From positions 1 through 64,000 of the forward strand of contig NZ_CP188322.1 in NCBI RefSeq assembly GCF_050033475.1: a stretch of 64,000 nt of DNA. Reading direction: 5' to 3'. Below the pieces are notes generated by a model. The model had not been told where the DNA came from, searched no databases, and saw nothing but the letters and a program-made list of their open reading frames with translations. Within the stretch, counting starts at the first letter, position 1; the number at the start of each line of letters is the position of its first letter. The translations under genes and the position numbers were made by a program. The stretch is from Cetobacterium sp050033475 (GTDB lineage Bacteria > Fusobacteriota > Fusobacteriia > Fusobacteriales > Fusobacteriaceae). This document shows positions 42,138 to 50,543 of this stretch, one piece after another.

Positions 42138-42818
42138 TTAAATATTTATTAAAGTAATCGCCGCCAGTGATTCTAATACAATATCATAAACTGCTCCTAG
42201 AGCAGGTATTTTTCTATTCATATCTGGACCTAAAGTTACAACTATTTTTTTAGGAATCTCTCCTATATTACTTGCACATTTTTTACCAACTAATAATCCT
42301 AGTCCAAATTGAATAGCTTCAATTTCAGGAATTAATTGAAAAGCTATTGATGAAAATTTAGGTTTAAATAACTCTAAATTTGTGTCATATGGTAAATCAA
42401 CTTCTACAACACTTCCAAAACTATCATTTGTCATAATCATTTTTTGAATAGCTACTCTTACATAGGCTTCATTTTTTTCTCCAAGAGATATGCCACCTAT
42501 TTCTATTGCTCTTCCTTCTAAGGATCTATGTAAAAGTTTTTTTACTAAAGTTCCTACTAATATTATTCCACTTTGATAATTTCCTTTTATATATTGAAAA
42601 ATAATATCTTTTCCATCTGTACATTCATTTTCTATTCCAGATAAAACATCAATTTCTTCTTCTGCATCAGGAGAATAACCTTCCATTTTTCTTTTTGCTA
42701 AATCTTTACCAAAATCTAAAGCGGTTATTGAAATCCCTGCTGGAAAATTTTTTACTATTATTTTTACTCCATCAACTATTTCTATCATTTCAATTTTTAT
42801 CTTATCGCCAAAATTCAT
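42138..42818 (-). CDS. Conserved-looking hypothetical protein
   Basis: I do not recognise this 226-residue protein. It has no signal peptide or obvious membrane segment. It looks like an alpha/beta soluble protein with several Gly-rich turns (GGISLGEKNEAYVRVAIQKM, GLGLLVGKKCASNIGEIPKK) and a C-terminal LGPDMNRKIPALGAVYD stretch. No catalytic motif is evident. First gene of the operon with a repeat lipoprotein and an IclR regulator, and preceded by a good promoter at 42911-42939. Start ATG follows AAGGAG. Confidence 0.65.
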   Translation of the reverse strand: MNFGDKIKIEMIEIVDGVKIIVKNFPAGISITALDFGKDLAKRKMEGYSPDAEEEIDVLSGIENECTDGKDIIFQYIKGNYQSGIILVGTLVKKLLHRSLEGRAIEIGGISLGEKNEAYVRVAIQKMIMTNDSFGSVVEVDLPYDTNLELFKPKFSSIAFQLIPEIEAIQFGLGLLVGKKCASNIGEIPKKIVVTLGPDMNRKIPALGAVYDIVLESLAAITLINI

Positions 42819-42910
42819 ATATCTTACTCCTTATTATAAATAATTTAGGAATAAATATTTTCAAAAATATTGATTACAGTATCTAGCTTCATTATCTTAA
42901 TTTGTATTCT

Positions 42911-42939
42911 ATTATAGATTTTTATGTAAGTTAATTCAA
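42911..42939 (-). promoter_or_regulatory. Promoter of the hypothetical-lipoprotein-IclR operon
   Basis: Minus strand TTGAAT, a 17-base spacer and TATAAT, about 95 bases before the first start codon. Confidence 0.7.
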
Positions 42940-42999
42940 TTATTTATGAAGATATTTTTTCCATATATTAATCCTCATAAAATTTTAACATAAATTCTA

Positions 43000-44199
43000 T
43001 TATTTCTCAATTATAGTTCTATATTTAATAAGACCTTCTCTTAAAATATTCATTGATTTTTTTAGAGCTTCTTCCTTCAGTGCATAAGAAATTCTAACTT
43101 CATCCTTTCCTAATCCCTCTGTTTGATAGAATCCCTCTGCTGGAGTTAGCATAACTGTTTCATTTTCAATATGGAAATGCTCTAATAACCAAATACAAAA
43201 CTCCTCTGCATTTTCCACTGGAAGTTTAACAACAGAATAGAATGCCCCTTCTGGTTCTGCAGCTCTTACCCCTTCCATAGTTGAAAGTTCTGTAAATAAT
43301 ATATCTCTTCTTTTTTGATACTCAGCTTTTACTGGTACAAAATAACTTTTATTAATTCTATATAATGCAGCCGCTCCAACCATATCCAATGTCGGTGCTG
43401 ATAGTCTTGCTTGGCATAATTTGTAAATAGAATTCATAAATTCTTTATTCTTACTAATTATTGCTCCTATTCTTGCTCCACATGCAGAATATCTTTTAGA
43501 AATAGAATCTATTATAATAACTCTATCCTCAGCATCCTTATAAGAACCAAAACTGATTGCTTCATTTTCTCCATATGTAAATTCTCTATATACTTCATCA
43601 CTTATAATAAATAAATTATTTTCCTTTGAAATTTCATTTAACATATCTAATTCATCTTTTCTATAAACGATTCCTGTTGGATTTCCTGGATTAGAAAACA
43701 TTATTGCCTTAGTTCTTGAAGTTACTAATTTTTGTACCTCTTCCTTAGAAGGTAAATGGAATCCATTTTCTCCCTTAGTTTTAATAGGAACTACTTTTAT
43801 ATTTAATAAATCATAGAAACTATTATAATTTGCATAATAAGGTTCTGGTATTAATATTTCGTCTCCCTCATCGAATAAAGAAATTAATGTGAATAGTAAA
43901 GCTTCACTTCCTCCAACTGTTACTAAAATTTCATCTAGACCATAATCTAAATTTAAATCTTTATAATACTTTTGAATTTCCTCTCTCAATTCTACTAATC
44001 CTGCTGAATGAGAATATTTTAAAGTTTTTTCTTTAAAGTTATTTATAGCCTCATAAAATTCCTCTGGTGTTTCAATATCCGGTTGACCTATATTTAAATG
44101 ATAAATTGTTCTTCCATTTTCTAAAGCTTTTTCCGCATAAGGAACTAATTTTCTTACAGGTGATGTTTTTAATTGTAAAACTCTTGATGATAATTGCAT
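43000..44199 (-). CDS. Class I/II aminotransferase, aspartate aminotransferase-like
   Basis: 399 residues, fold-type I. HLNIGQPDIETPEEF, FSNPGNPTGIVYRKDEL, the PLP aspartate in IISDEVYREF, and the Lys in DSISKRYSACGARIGAI (near 237) are characteristic of the subgroup I aminotransferases. It probably transaminates aspartate, aromatic or branched amino acids with 2-oxoglutarate; exact substrate is not decidable. It starts with ATG after GGGAGG and appears to be on its own. Confidence 0.88.
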   Translation of the reverse strand: MQLSSRVLQLKTSPVRKLVPYAEKALENGRTIYHLNIGQPDIETPEEFYEAINNFKEKTLKYSHSAGLVELREEIQKYYKDLNLDYGLDEILVTVGGSEALLFTLISLFDEGDEILIPEPYYANYNSFYDLLNIKVVPIKTKGENGFHLPSKEEVQKLVTSRTKAIMFSNPGNPTGIVYRKDELDMLNEISKENNLFIISDEVYREFTYGENEAISFGSYKDAEDRVIIIDSISKRYSACGARIGAIISKNKEFMNSIYKLCQARLSAPTLDMVGAAALYRINKSYFVPVKAEYQKRRDILFTELSTMEGVRAAEPEGAFYSVVKLPVENAEEFCIWLLEHFHIENETVMLTPAEGFYQTEGLGKDEVRISYALKEEALKKSMNILREGLIKYRTIIEK

Positions 44200-44526
44200 T
44201 TCTTTTCCTCCCGACTTTTATTCTATTGAAGGAATTTTAACACAAGTATACTTATATTTCCACATTATTTTTTTATACAACTTTTGAACACTTTTTTTCT
44301 TTATTAAATGATTTTAAAAATATTATTTTATATTCACTTAAAAAATATTATTTTAGTCATAATTTAGACAATTTTTTTAATATAATTTTTATTTTGACTT
44401 TAAAAAAATTATTTTTTCTTGTATAAATTATATTGAATTTTGAAAAAAAATATGTTAAACTTTACCAAGTAAAAAATAAAATATCCAAAGAAAAATAGAA
44501 TTTTTCTTTTAATAAAATGAGATGTC
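44200..44526. other. Divergent A+T-rich region upstream of pyrG
   Basis: Separates the aminotransferase from pyrG. It holds promoter-like hexamers (for example TTGAAA at 44440 and TTGACT at 44394) but none with a well spaced partner. A hairpin AAAGAAAAAT-AGA-ATTTTTCTTT is at 44487-44509. No coding sequence or RNA gene was seen. Confidence 0.5.
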
Positions 44527-44559
44527 AAAGACGATTTTTTTTTTCGTCTTTTTTTTTTC
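44527..44559 (+). terminator. Terminator in the pyrG leader, probable attenuator
   Basis: AAAGACGA (44527-44534) and TCGTCTTT (44544-44551) pair around an all-T loop and are followed by a T run. There is no upstream plus-strand gene for about 6 kb, so this terminator lies in the pyrG leader itself. Confidence 0.7.
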
Positions 44560-44587
44560 TATTAAAATATTATTATGGAGGATATTT

Positions 44588-46195
44588 ATGAAACAAACTA
44601 AATATGTTTTTGTAACAGGTGGTGTAGTATCATCATTAGGAAAAGGTATAACTGCGGCTTCACTGGGAAGATTATTAAAAGAAAGAGGATACAATGTTAC
44701 AATTCAAAAATTTGATCCTTATATTAACGTTGACCCAGGTACAATGAATCCCTATGAACACGGAGAAGTTTTTGTTACTGATGATGGAGCTGAAACAGAT
44801 TTAGACCTAGGTCACTATGAAAGATTTATCGATATAAATCTAACAAAATATAATAATGTTACTACAGGAAAAATTTATCAATCTGTTATAAACAAAGAAA
44901 GAAAAGGGGAATATTTAGGAAAAACTGTTCAAGTTATCCCTCATATTACTAATGAAATTAAATCTAGAATTGAAATTGCTGGAAAAGAAAATAATTCTGA
45001 TATAGTGATAACTGAAATTGGTGGAACAGTTGGAGATATTGAATCAACTCCATTTCTAGAGGCTATCAGACAATTTAGATATGATGTAGGTAGAGAAAAC
45101 GTTATATATATCCATGTTACTTTATTACCTTATCTAAAAGCTGCTGGAGAATTAAAAACTAAACCTTCTCAACATTCTGTTAAAGAATTAATGAGTTTAG
45201 GAATTAGACCTGACATTTTAGTTTGTAGAACTGAGCATCCTATTACAGAAGATATTAAAAGAAAATTATCTTTATTCTGTGATATAGATGTGGAAGCTGT
45301 TATTGAAGCTGCTGATGCTTCAACCATTTATGAAGTTCCTCTAATTATGGAAGAAATGGGATTAGCTAAAGTTGCTTGTAAAAAATTAGGAATTGAAAAT
45401 AGAGTTCCTAACCTAGAAAATTGGAAAAAAATAGTTGAAAAAATTAAACATCCCAAGGAAACAATTAAACTTGCGGTTGTTGGAAAATATATAGAATTAA
45501 AAGATGCTTATATCAGTATCAATGAATCCTTAGAACATGCTGCCTATGATATGGGATTAAAGGCTAAAATAGATTATATTCAAGCTGAAAATTTAGATGT
45601 TAATACTTTAAAAGGTTACAATGGAATTTTAATTCCTGGTGGATTTGGAGATAGAGGAGTTCAAGGAAAAATTGATGCCATTGAATTTGCTAGAGTAAAT
45701 AAAATTCCTTTCCTTGGAATTTGTTTAGGAATGCAATCTGCTGTAATTGAATTTGCTAGAAATGTTCTTGGTTTAAAAGAAGCTAATTCAAGTGAATTTG
45801 ATAAGGATACAAAATATCCAGTGATTGATATATTACCTGATCAAAAGGATATTAAAAATATGGGTGGAACCATGAGACTTGGATTATATCCATGTAAATT
45901 AGAAAAAGGAACCTTAGCCCATGAATTATATCAAGATGAACTTATTTATGAAAGACATAGACATAGATTTGAATTTAATAATGAATTTAAAGAAGTTATA
46001 CAAAAAGCAGGATTAAAAATTTCTGGTTCATCTCCAGATGGAAGACTTGCAGAAATTGTAGAACTTTCCAAGGATGTACATCCATTCTTTATTGCAGGAC
46101 AATTCCATCCTGAATTTAAATCAAGACCAGGTAAATCTCATCCTTTATTTAAAGGGTTTATTGAAGCTATTTATAAAAAGCAATATAACAAATAA
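44588..46195 (+). CDS. pyrG: CTP synthase
   Basis: 535 residues, the family norm. The N-terminal synthetase domain starts KYVFVTGGVVSSLGKGITAA (P-loop) with FDPYINVDPGTMNP. The C-terminal glutaminase domain has its nucleophile in FLGICLGMQ and the His-Glu dyad in GQFHPEF. It aminates UTP to CTP with glutamine and ATP. The longer reading frame runs through the leader hairpin; the ATG at 44588 follows GGAGG and matches the family N-terminus. A terminator follows, so the gene is alone. Confidence 0.96.
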   Translation: MKQTKYVFVTGGVVSSLGKGITAASLGRLLKERGYNVTIQKFDPYINVDPGTMNPYEHGEVFVTDDGAETDLDLGHYERFIDINLTKYNNVTTGKIYQSVINKERKGEYLGKTVQVIPHITNEIKSRIEIAGKENNSDIVITEIGGTVGDIESTPFLEAIRQFRYDVGRENVIYIHVTLLPYLKAAGELKTKPSQHSVKELMSLGIRPDILVCRTEHPITEDIKRKLSLFCDIDVEAVIEAADASTIYEVPLIMEEMGLAKVACKKLGIENRVPNLENWKKIVEKIKHPKETIKLAVVGKYIELKDAYISINESLEHAAYDMGLKAKIDYIQAENLDVNTLKGYNGILIPGGFGDRGVQGKIDAIEFARVNKIPFLGICLGMQSAVIEFARNVLGLKEANSSEFDKDTKYPVIDILPDQKDIKNMGGTMRLGLYPCKLEKGTLAHELYQDELIYERHRHRFEFNNEFKEVIQKAGLKISGSSPDGRLAEIVELSKDVHPFFIAGQFHPEFKSRPGKSHPLFKGFIEAIYKKQYNK

Positions 46196-46204
46196 AATTT
46201 CCCA

Positions 46205-46230
46205 GGGACTCTTCGGAGTCTCTTTTTTTA
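46205..46230 (+). terminator. Intrinsic terminator of pyrG
   Basis: GGGACTC and GAGTCTC close a UUCG tetraloop, followed by seven T residues. Confidence 0.9.
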
Positions 46231-46307
46231 TATAAATAAAAAGATATTTGCCTTTTGAATAGTAAGAAATATAAAGAATAATAAACTAAATAAGGGGGTA
46301 ATTTGAA

Positions 46308-47075
46308 ATGGAATCTCAAAAAAAATTACTATTACTTTTGACAGGAAAACTTCTTAATATGGATAATTTAATCGAAAGTGCTCTTTTTTTAAAAAAGAAT
46401 TATAATTTTAAAATTATTCCTTTATACATAAGAAACATGGATATTTTAATTCCACCTGCGAATCTGTTAGTATCCGCCTTGGGAGATGGGATTATTGGAA
46501 ATAATCTTGAAGAAAATGATAATAACAGAATTAAAGAAATTTATCAAAAATTGAAGGCTGCCAATATTATTGAACCTTTACTTATTGAAACTGGGTTAAC
46601 TCAGCAGATTGTTGAAGAGTATATGAAGCAATCAGATTTACTTATGCTAAATAGAAACCAAACTTTATCTGATGATACTTTTTCTATTTTAAAAGAAAGT
46701 TTTAAACCTATATTATTAATAAGTGAAAATCCATTATCATTTAATAAAATCATGATTGCCAGTGATGATGGACCTAAAGTTCATAAAAGTGTTTTATCTT
46801 TTTGTAATTTATTTAACAATGAATCATCCTTTGAAATCATTGCCTATAAAAGTGAAAAGGATAATCATATTCTCCATAACTATTTAACAGAAAAAAATAA
46901 ATCATCCCACATGGAATTATTTATGGAATTACCTGAATTTTATAAAAAAATTAATGTTAGTTCTCTATTAATTATGGGAAATTTATCCAAATCTTATTTT
47001 TTAGAAAAAATTACAAATAAAAAAGGACTTTCAATTATTGAAAATACTAAGGCTCCCATTTTCATAGGAGCCTAA
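46308..47075 (+). CDS. Universal stress protein-like protein, two domains
   Basis: 255 residues resembling two fused Usp folds. The first half (about 7-125) runs LLLLLTGKLLNMDNLIESAL to SDLLMLNRNQ; the second (about 135-255) begins FNKIMIASDDGPKVHKSVLS, the usual Usp strand-loop-helix with Asp, and ends SLLIMGNLSKSYF. The Gly-x-x-Gly ATP loop is not obvious. Role unknown; Usp proteins are stress-responsive and cytoplasmic. The gene is alone and follows GGGGG. A hairpin formed by its last codons and the downstream terminator closes it. Confidence 0.6.
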   Translation: MESQKKLLLLLTGKLLNMDNLIESALFLKKNYNFKIIPLYIRNMDILIPPANLLVSALGDGIIGNNLEENDNNRIKEIYQKLKAANIIEPLLIETGLTQQIVEEYMKQSDLLMLNRNQTLSDDTFSILKESFKPILLISENPLSFNKIMIASDDGPKVHKSVLSFCNLFNNESSFEIIAYKSEKDNHILHNYLTEKNKSSHMELFMELPEFYKKINVSSLLIMGNLSKSYFLEKITNKKGLSIIENTKAPIFIGA

Positions 47076-47083
47076 ACTTCAAG

Positions 47084-47117
47084 AGAGAAGTATTGAATAA
47101 ATGCTTCTCTTTTTTTT
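47084..47117. terminator. Terminator between Usp-like and 47116 genes
   Basis: AGAGAAG (47084-47090) pairs with CTTCTCT (47104-47110), followed by eight T residues; convergent genes flank it. Confidence 0.8.
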
Positions 47118-47439
47118 ATAAATCTTCTAAAAATTCATCTAAGTCACAAAGACATTCTGTTATTTCATAAAATGTATTTCCTGTTGTTAAACCTATTCTA
47201 TTTCCTCTGATGAAACCTTTTTCAATTAATTTTTCTACATCTTCATTTATTTCATCAATAGAATAATTTTTTAAAATATTTTCTAATTCAACAGAAGTTA
47301 TATATTTTCTTTTAATCTCTGTTTCCACAGAACTAGAAAAACATCCCGGTGTTATAATTTCTTTTTCCTCATAAATTTCTCCCTGAGAAAAAAATTTTAA
47401 AGCTTCTTGAAAAATTTCTTTTTGTAATTCTAAACTCAT
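47116..47439 (-). CDS. Hypothetical protein, 107 residues
   Basis: I do not recognise this small acidic protein. It is predicted helical throughout, with a middle section (SVELENILKNYSIDEINEDVEKLIEKGFI, here only named by its ends, 69-97 region) that reads like a winged-helix tail: helix, helix, then GFIRGNRIGL and a strand. No signal peptide or membrane segment. It has an acceptable ribosome site (GAGGGTG) and sits between the Usp-like gene and gadC. It could be a small DNA-binding protein, but this is weak. Confidence 0.55.
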   Translation of the reverse strand: MSLELQKEIFQEALKFFSQGEIYEEKEIITPGCFSSSVETEIKRKYITSVELENILKNYSIDEINEDVEKLIEKGFIRGNRIGLTTGNTFYEITECLCDLDEFLEDL

Positions 47440-47508
47440 AATTATTCACCCTCTTCAAAAAAAATAACATTTCTCTAATAAAAGAATAACTCTTTTTTGT
47501 TCTTATGT

Positions 47509-47529
47509 CTAATATTATTAAAATATTAG
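47509..47529. promoter_or_regulatory. Palindrome upstream of gadC
   Basis: CTAATATT-ATTAA-AATATTAG, perfect 8-base arms, 70 bases before the gadC start. No T run follows, so an operator is more likely than a terminator. Confidence 0.45.
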
Positions 47530-47598
47530 AAGGATTATAAAAAAACTTTCAGTAATAAATCAACATGAAGAACATATATAGGTATAGGAGGTATTCTT

Positions 47599-49197
47599 AT
47601 GAGTACTCAAGAAATTCAATCTTCAAAAAGTTTAACGTTATTTGGATTTTTCACAATAACAGCTTCAATGGTTATGGCTGTATATGAATATCCAACCTTT
47701 GCAACATCTGGTTTTTCGTTAGTTTTCTTTTTATTATTTGGTGGATTATTTTGGTTTATTCCTGTAGCTCTTTGTGCTGCTGAAATGGCAACTGTTGACG
47801 GTTGGGAAACTGGAGGATTATTCTCATGGGTTTCTAATACTGTTGGAGAACGTTGGGGATTTGCAGCTATATTCTTCCAATGGTTCCAAATTACTGTTGG
47901 ATTTATAACTATGCTTTATTTCGTTGTTGGTGCTCTTTCCTATGTTTTTGATTGGCCAGCACTGAACACTAATCCTTTATTAAAATTTGCTGCTGTTATC
48001 ATTATATTCTGGTTATTAACATTTTCACAATTAGGCGGTACTAAATACACAGCTAGAATCGCAATGTCAGGGTTTGTTTTTGGAATACTTATTCCCGCTG
48101 CTATACTTGTATTTTTATCTATAGCTTATATTATGGGGGGAAATCATCTAGACATCGAATTTTCGGCAAAAACATTCTTCCCAGATTTCACTAAAATAAA
48201 TTCTTTAGTTATATTGGTATCTTTCATTCTTAGTTATATGGGTGTTGAGGCTTCAGCTTCCCACGTAAATGAAATGAAAAATCCTGGTAGAGATTATCCT
48301 TTAGCAATGCTTATGTTAGTTATTGTTGCCATTGTTTTAAGTACAATTGGAGGACTTTCTGTTGCAGTTACAGTTCCTCTTTCTGAATTAAATTTAAGTT
48401 CTGGTATTAACCAAACATTTGCAGTATTAATCACTCACTATGGAAGTGGTTTAATGTGGATTGTTAGAATCATCGCTGCAGCTATTGGATTTGGTGCCAT
48501 GGCAGAAATTAGTTCTTGGGTTGTTGGACCTTCTAGAGCTATTTATGCAACTGCACAAAAAGGATTAATTCCACCTATCTTTAAAAAAGTTAATAAAAAT
48601 GGAGTTCCAGTTCCATTAGTAATGTTCCAAGGAATTATCGTTACAATTTGGGCTGCAGTTTTAACTCTTGGTGGAGGAGGAAGTAACTTATCTTTCTTAA
48701 CTGCAATGTCATTAACTGTTGTATTATACTTAATTTCTTATATGTTATTATTTATTGGATACTTCGTTTTAATATTTAAACACAAAGATTTAAAAAGAAC
48801 TTACCATGTTCCTGGTGGTATTGGAGTAAAATGTTTTATTGCAGGTGTAGGATTATTAACTTCTATTCTATCATTTGTAATTTCATTCTTCCCACCTTCT
48901 GGTATAGGTTCAGCTGGAGAATATGAAACTATATTAACTGTAAGCTTTGTAGTTGCTTTATTCATTCCATTTATTATTTATGAGTTTAGAAATAAATTCA
49001 ATCATGCTGGTATTGATCCAGTAAGAATTACACATCAAACTGCTCCTGATGGACACTTCTTTATTCATCCAAAAGGTAGAGGTGAACTAGAAATTAATCC
49101 TCATAAAGATGATATTATGGTTCAAGATGATGAAAATAAAACTCAAGATAATAAACCTCAAAATCAACAAGAAAATAATCAAAATAATAATCAATAG
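47599..49197 (+). CDS. gadC: Glutamate/GABA antiporter, GadC type
   Basis: 532 residues with 12 membrane spans. It follows E. coli GadC closely: LTLFGFFTITASMVMAVYEY and PTFATSGFSLVFFLL near the start, SYMGVEASASHVNEMKNPGR mid-protein and the C-terminal HFFIHPKGRGE, which corresponds to the pH-sensing C-plug. The tail beyond (about 500-532) is Asn/Gln/Asp rich. In E. coli GadC exchanges glutamate for GABA made by GadB and so exports acid equivalents. No gadB lies beside it here; a glutaminase or other partner may be elsewhere. The gene is alone between a palindrome and a terminator. Confidence 0.92.
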   Translation: MSTQEIQSSKSLTLFGFFTITASMVMAVYEYPTFATSGFSLVFFLLFGGLFWFIPVALCAAEMATVDGWETGGLFSWVSNTVGERWGFAAIFFQWFQITVGFITMLYFVVGALSYVFDWPALNTNPLLKFAAVIIIFWLLTFSQLGGTKYTARIAMSGFVFGILIPAAILVFLSIAYIMGGNHLDIEFSAKTFFPDFTKINSLVILVSFILSYMGVEASASHVNEMKNPGRDYPLAMLMLVIVAIVLSTIGGLSVAVTVPLSELNLSSGINQTFAVLITHYGSGLMWIVRIIAAAIGFGAMAEISSWVVGPSRAIYATAQKGLIPPIFKKVNKNGVPVPLVMFQGIIVTIWAAVLTLGGGGSNLSFLTAMSLTVVLYLISYMLLFIGYFVLIFKHKDLKRTYHVPGGIGVKCFIAGVGLLTSILSFVISFFPPSGIGSAGEYETILTVSFVVALFIPFIIYEFRNKFNHAGIDPVRITHQTAPDGHFFIHPKGRGELEINPHKDDIMVQDDENKTQDNKPQNQQENNQNNNQ

Positions 49198-49202
49198 TAA
49201 AT

Positions 49203-49234
49203 AAAAAGAAGCTCGAAAATTCGGGCTTCTTTTA
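49203..49234. terminator. Bidirectional terminator
   Basis: AAAAGAAGC and GCTTCTTTT arms (with an inner CG pair) lie between convergent gadC and recombinase genes. Confidence 0.85.
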
Positions 49235-49831
49235 TTATATATTTAACTCTTCTACTAATTCATCCACTTCTCTATTTGTTATTCCTATATAAGCCATTGT
49301 AGTTCCAGGAGAACTGTGATTTAAACGCTTCATTATAATTTCAATATTATTAGTTTTTTTATAGGCCATATATCCCCAAGTTTTTCTCATAGTATGAGTT
49401 CCCACATCTATTTTTAGATTTTCATTATCCACAATATATTTAAATGCTCTATCAACAGTTTGTCTTGTCATACTTTTGGGGTAGCTATAGCTTCTATTTC
49501 CCATTCCTACAAATAAAAATCTATTATCTTTATTATTATTAATATTTTTTTCTCTTAAATCTAGAGCTCTTTCAAAGGCTTCTATGGTATTTTTATTAAG
49601 TTTTACATGATTACGTTTTCCTGTTTTTATATCCTTACTTTTATACTCTCCTAACTCCAAATATTCCCTTGCTTCTTCAATTTTTATATTTAAAACATCA
49701 CTGACTCTCAAAGCTAGATTTACTCCAACTTTCCAAACATAAAAAATCATTGGATTATAGTTAAAAAGTCCCTTTTCAAATATCTCTAACTTTTGTTGAT
49801 CCTTAAACCCCTCAACTATCTTTTTTCCCAA
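49235..49831 (-). CDS. Small tyrosine recombinase, FimB/FimE-sized
   Basis: 198 residues consisting almost only of the catalytic domain. Active-site residues are all present: Arg42 (LALRVSDVL), Lys72 (TGKRN), His146 and Arg149 (GTHTMRKTWG), His172 (RLNHSS) and Tyr181 (TMAYIG). No N-terminal core-binding domain, as in FimB/FimE, which flip promoter segments. The start is TTG with GGAGG six bases upstream; the ATG inside that ribosome site is out of frame. No attachment site, transposase or phage gene lies beside it. It has its own consensus-like promoter. Its target is unknown. Confidence 0.88.
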   Translation of the reverse strand: MGKKIVEGFKDQQKLEIFEKGLFNYNPMIFYVWKVGVNLALRVSDVLNIKIEEAREYLELGEYKSKDIKTGKRNHVKLNKNTIEAFERALDLREKNINNNKDNRFLFVGMGNRSYSYPKSMTRQTVDRAFKYIVDNENLKIDVGTHTMRKTWGYMAYKKTNNIEIIMKRLNHSSPGTTMAYIGITNREVDELVEELNI

Positions 49832-49862
49832 AACAAACCTCCATATTTAAGTTAATAACTTC

Positions 49863-49891
49863 ATTATAATTTTTGTTTTAATTTTCGTCAA
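49863..49891 (-). promoter_or_regulatory. Promoter of the tyrosine recombinase
   Basis: Minus strand TTGACG, a 17-base spacer and TATAAT, about 30 bases before the TTG start. Confidence 0.7.
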
Positions 49892-49899
49892 TAATTTTA

Positions 49900-49928
49900 T
49901 TGACTTTCTTTCATAAGAATCTTACTAT
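49900..49928 (+). promoter_or_regulatory. Promoter of the YkgJ-type gene
   Basis: TTGACT (49900-49905), a 17-base spacer and TACTAT (49923-49928), back to back with the recombinase promoter. Confidence 0.65.
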
Positions 49929-49959
49929 TAAATTAATTAATAATATTAGGAGGTAAATT

Positions 49960-50487
49960 ATGTATAATCTAAAAGAAATTAGATCTAACATTGATCTCTT
50001 AGCTAAGGATATATTTAAAAATTGTAACCTTTCCCGTTGTAATCAATGGAGTAATTCCTGTGGCTGCTGCACAAAGGGAGATTATCCTGCCACAGAAGAA
50101 GAAATAAAAGAAATAAAAGATTTTTTAAATAAGAATATTGAAATTAAATTAAAAGCCATAGAAAATAAAAATAATGGACAATATTGTATTTTTTACGATA
50201 AAAATTCTAAAAATTGTTTAATAAAATCAATTCGTCCTATTATTTGTAGATATGTCTCCCTAAGAATATTTTCCCACGATGATATACTTATGGGGTGTTC
50301 TCCCTTTGAAATATGTTCTGGAACAAAAAGTACAATTCTTAAATTTAAAAAAGAAGATACATTAACTATTAATGATTATACCTATGTTTATAAAAATATC
50401 TGGTACTTAGATTTTAAAAAACTTTCTTTCCTGGAAGAATACTATAAAAATTCTTTTTTTAAGTTAAGTTCTGCTATTTCTGAGTAA
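49960..50487 (+). CDS. YkgJ-family cysteine cluster protein
   Basis: 175 residues with many cysteines: CNLSRC and SCGCCTKGDYP near the start, then CIFYD, CLIKSIRPIICRY and MGCSPFEIC. The pattern CxCC followed by C-x-h-Y-x-R-P-x-x-C is that of the YkgJ/UPF0153 zinc- or iron-binding cluster proteins. Function unknown. Soluble, no signal peptide. The ATG follows AGGAGG. It diverges from the recombinase gene. Confidence 0.8.
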   Translation: MYNLKEIRSNIDLLAKDIFKNCNLSRCNQWSNSCGCCTKGDYPATEEEIKEIKDFLNKNIEIKLKAIENKNNGQYCIFYDKNSKNCLIKSIRPIICRYVSLRIFSHDDILMGCSPFEICSGTKSTILKFKKEDTLTINDYTYVYKNIWYLDFKKLSFLEEYYKNSFFKLSSAISE

Positions 50488-50492
50488 AAAAA

Positions 50493-50538
50493 AAAGAACC
50501 TTCTTTTCTATAAAAGTAGATAAGGAGATTTCTTTTTT
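50493..50538. terminator. Imperfect terminator hairpin
   Basis: AAAGAACCTTCTTTTC and the downstream segment ending GGAGATTTCTTT pair with bulges, with A and T runs at both sides, between two convergent genes. Confidence 0.5.
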
Positions 50539-50543
50539 TATTC

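Noticed and set aside
42942..42962. A six-codon ATG frame (MEKISS) on the minus strand upstream of the 42138 gene.
   Set aside because: Too short and with no regulatory codon run; it lies upstream of the predicted promoter of that operon.
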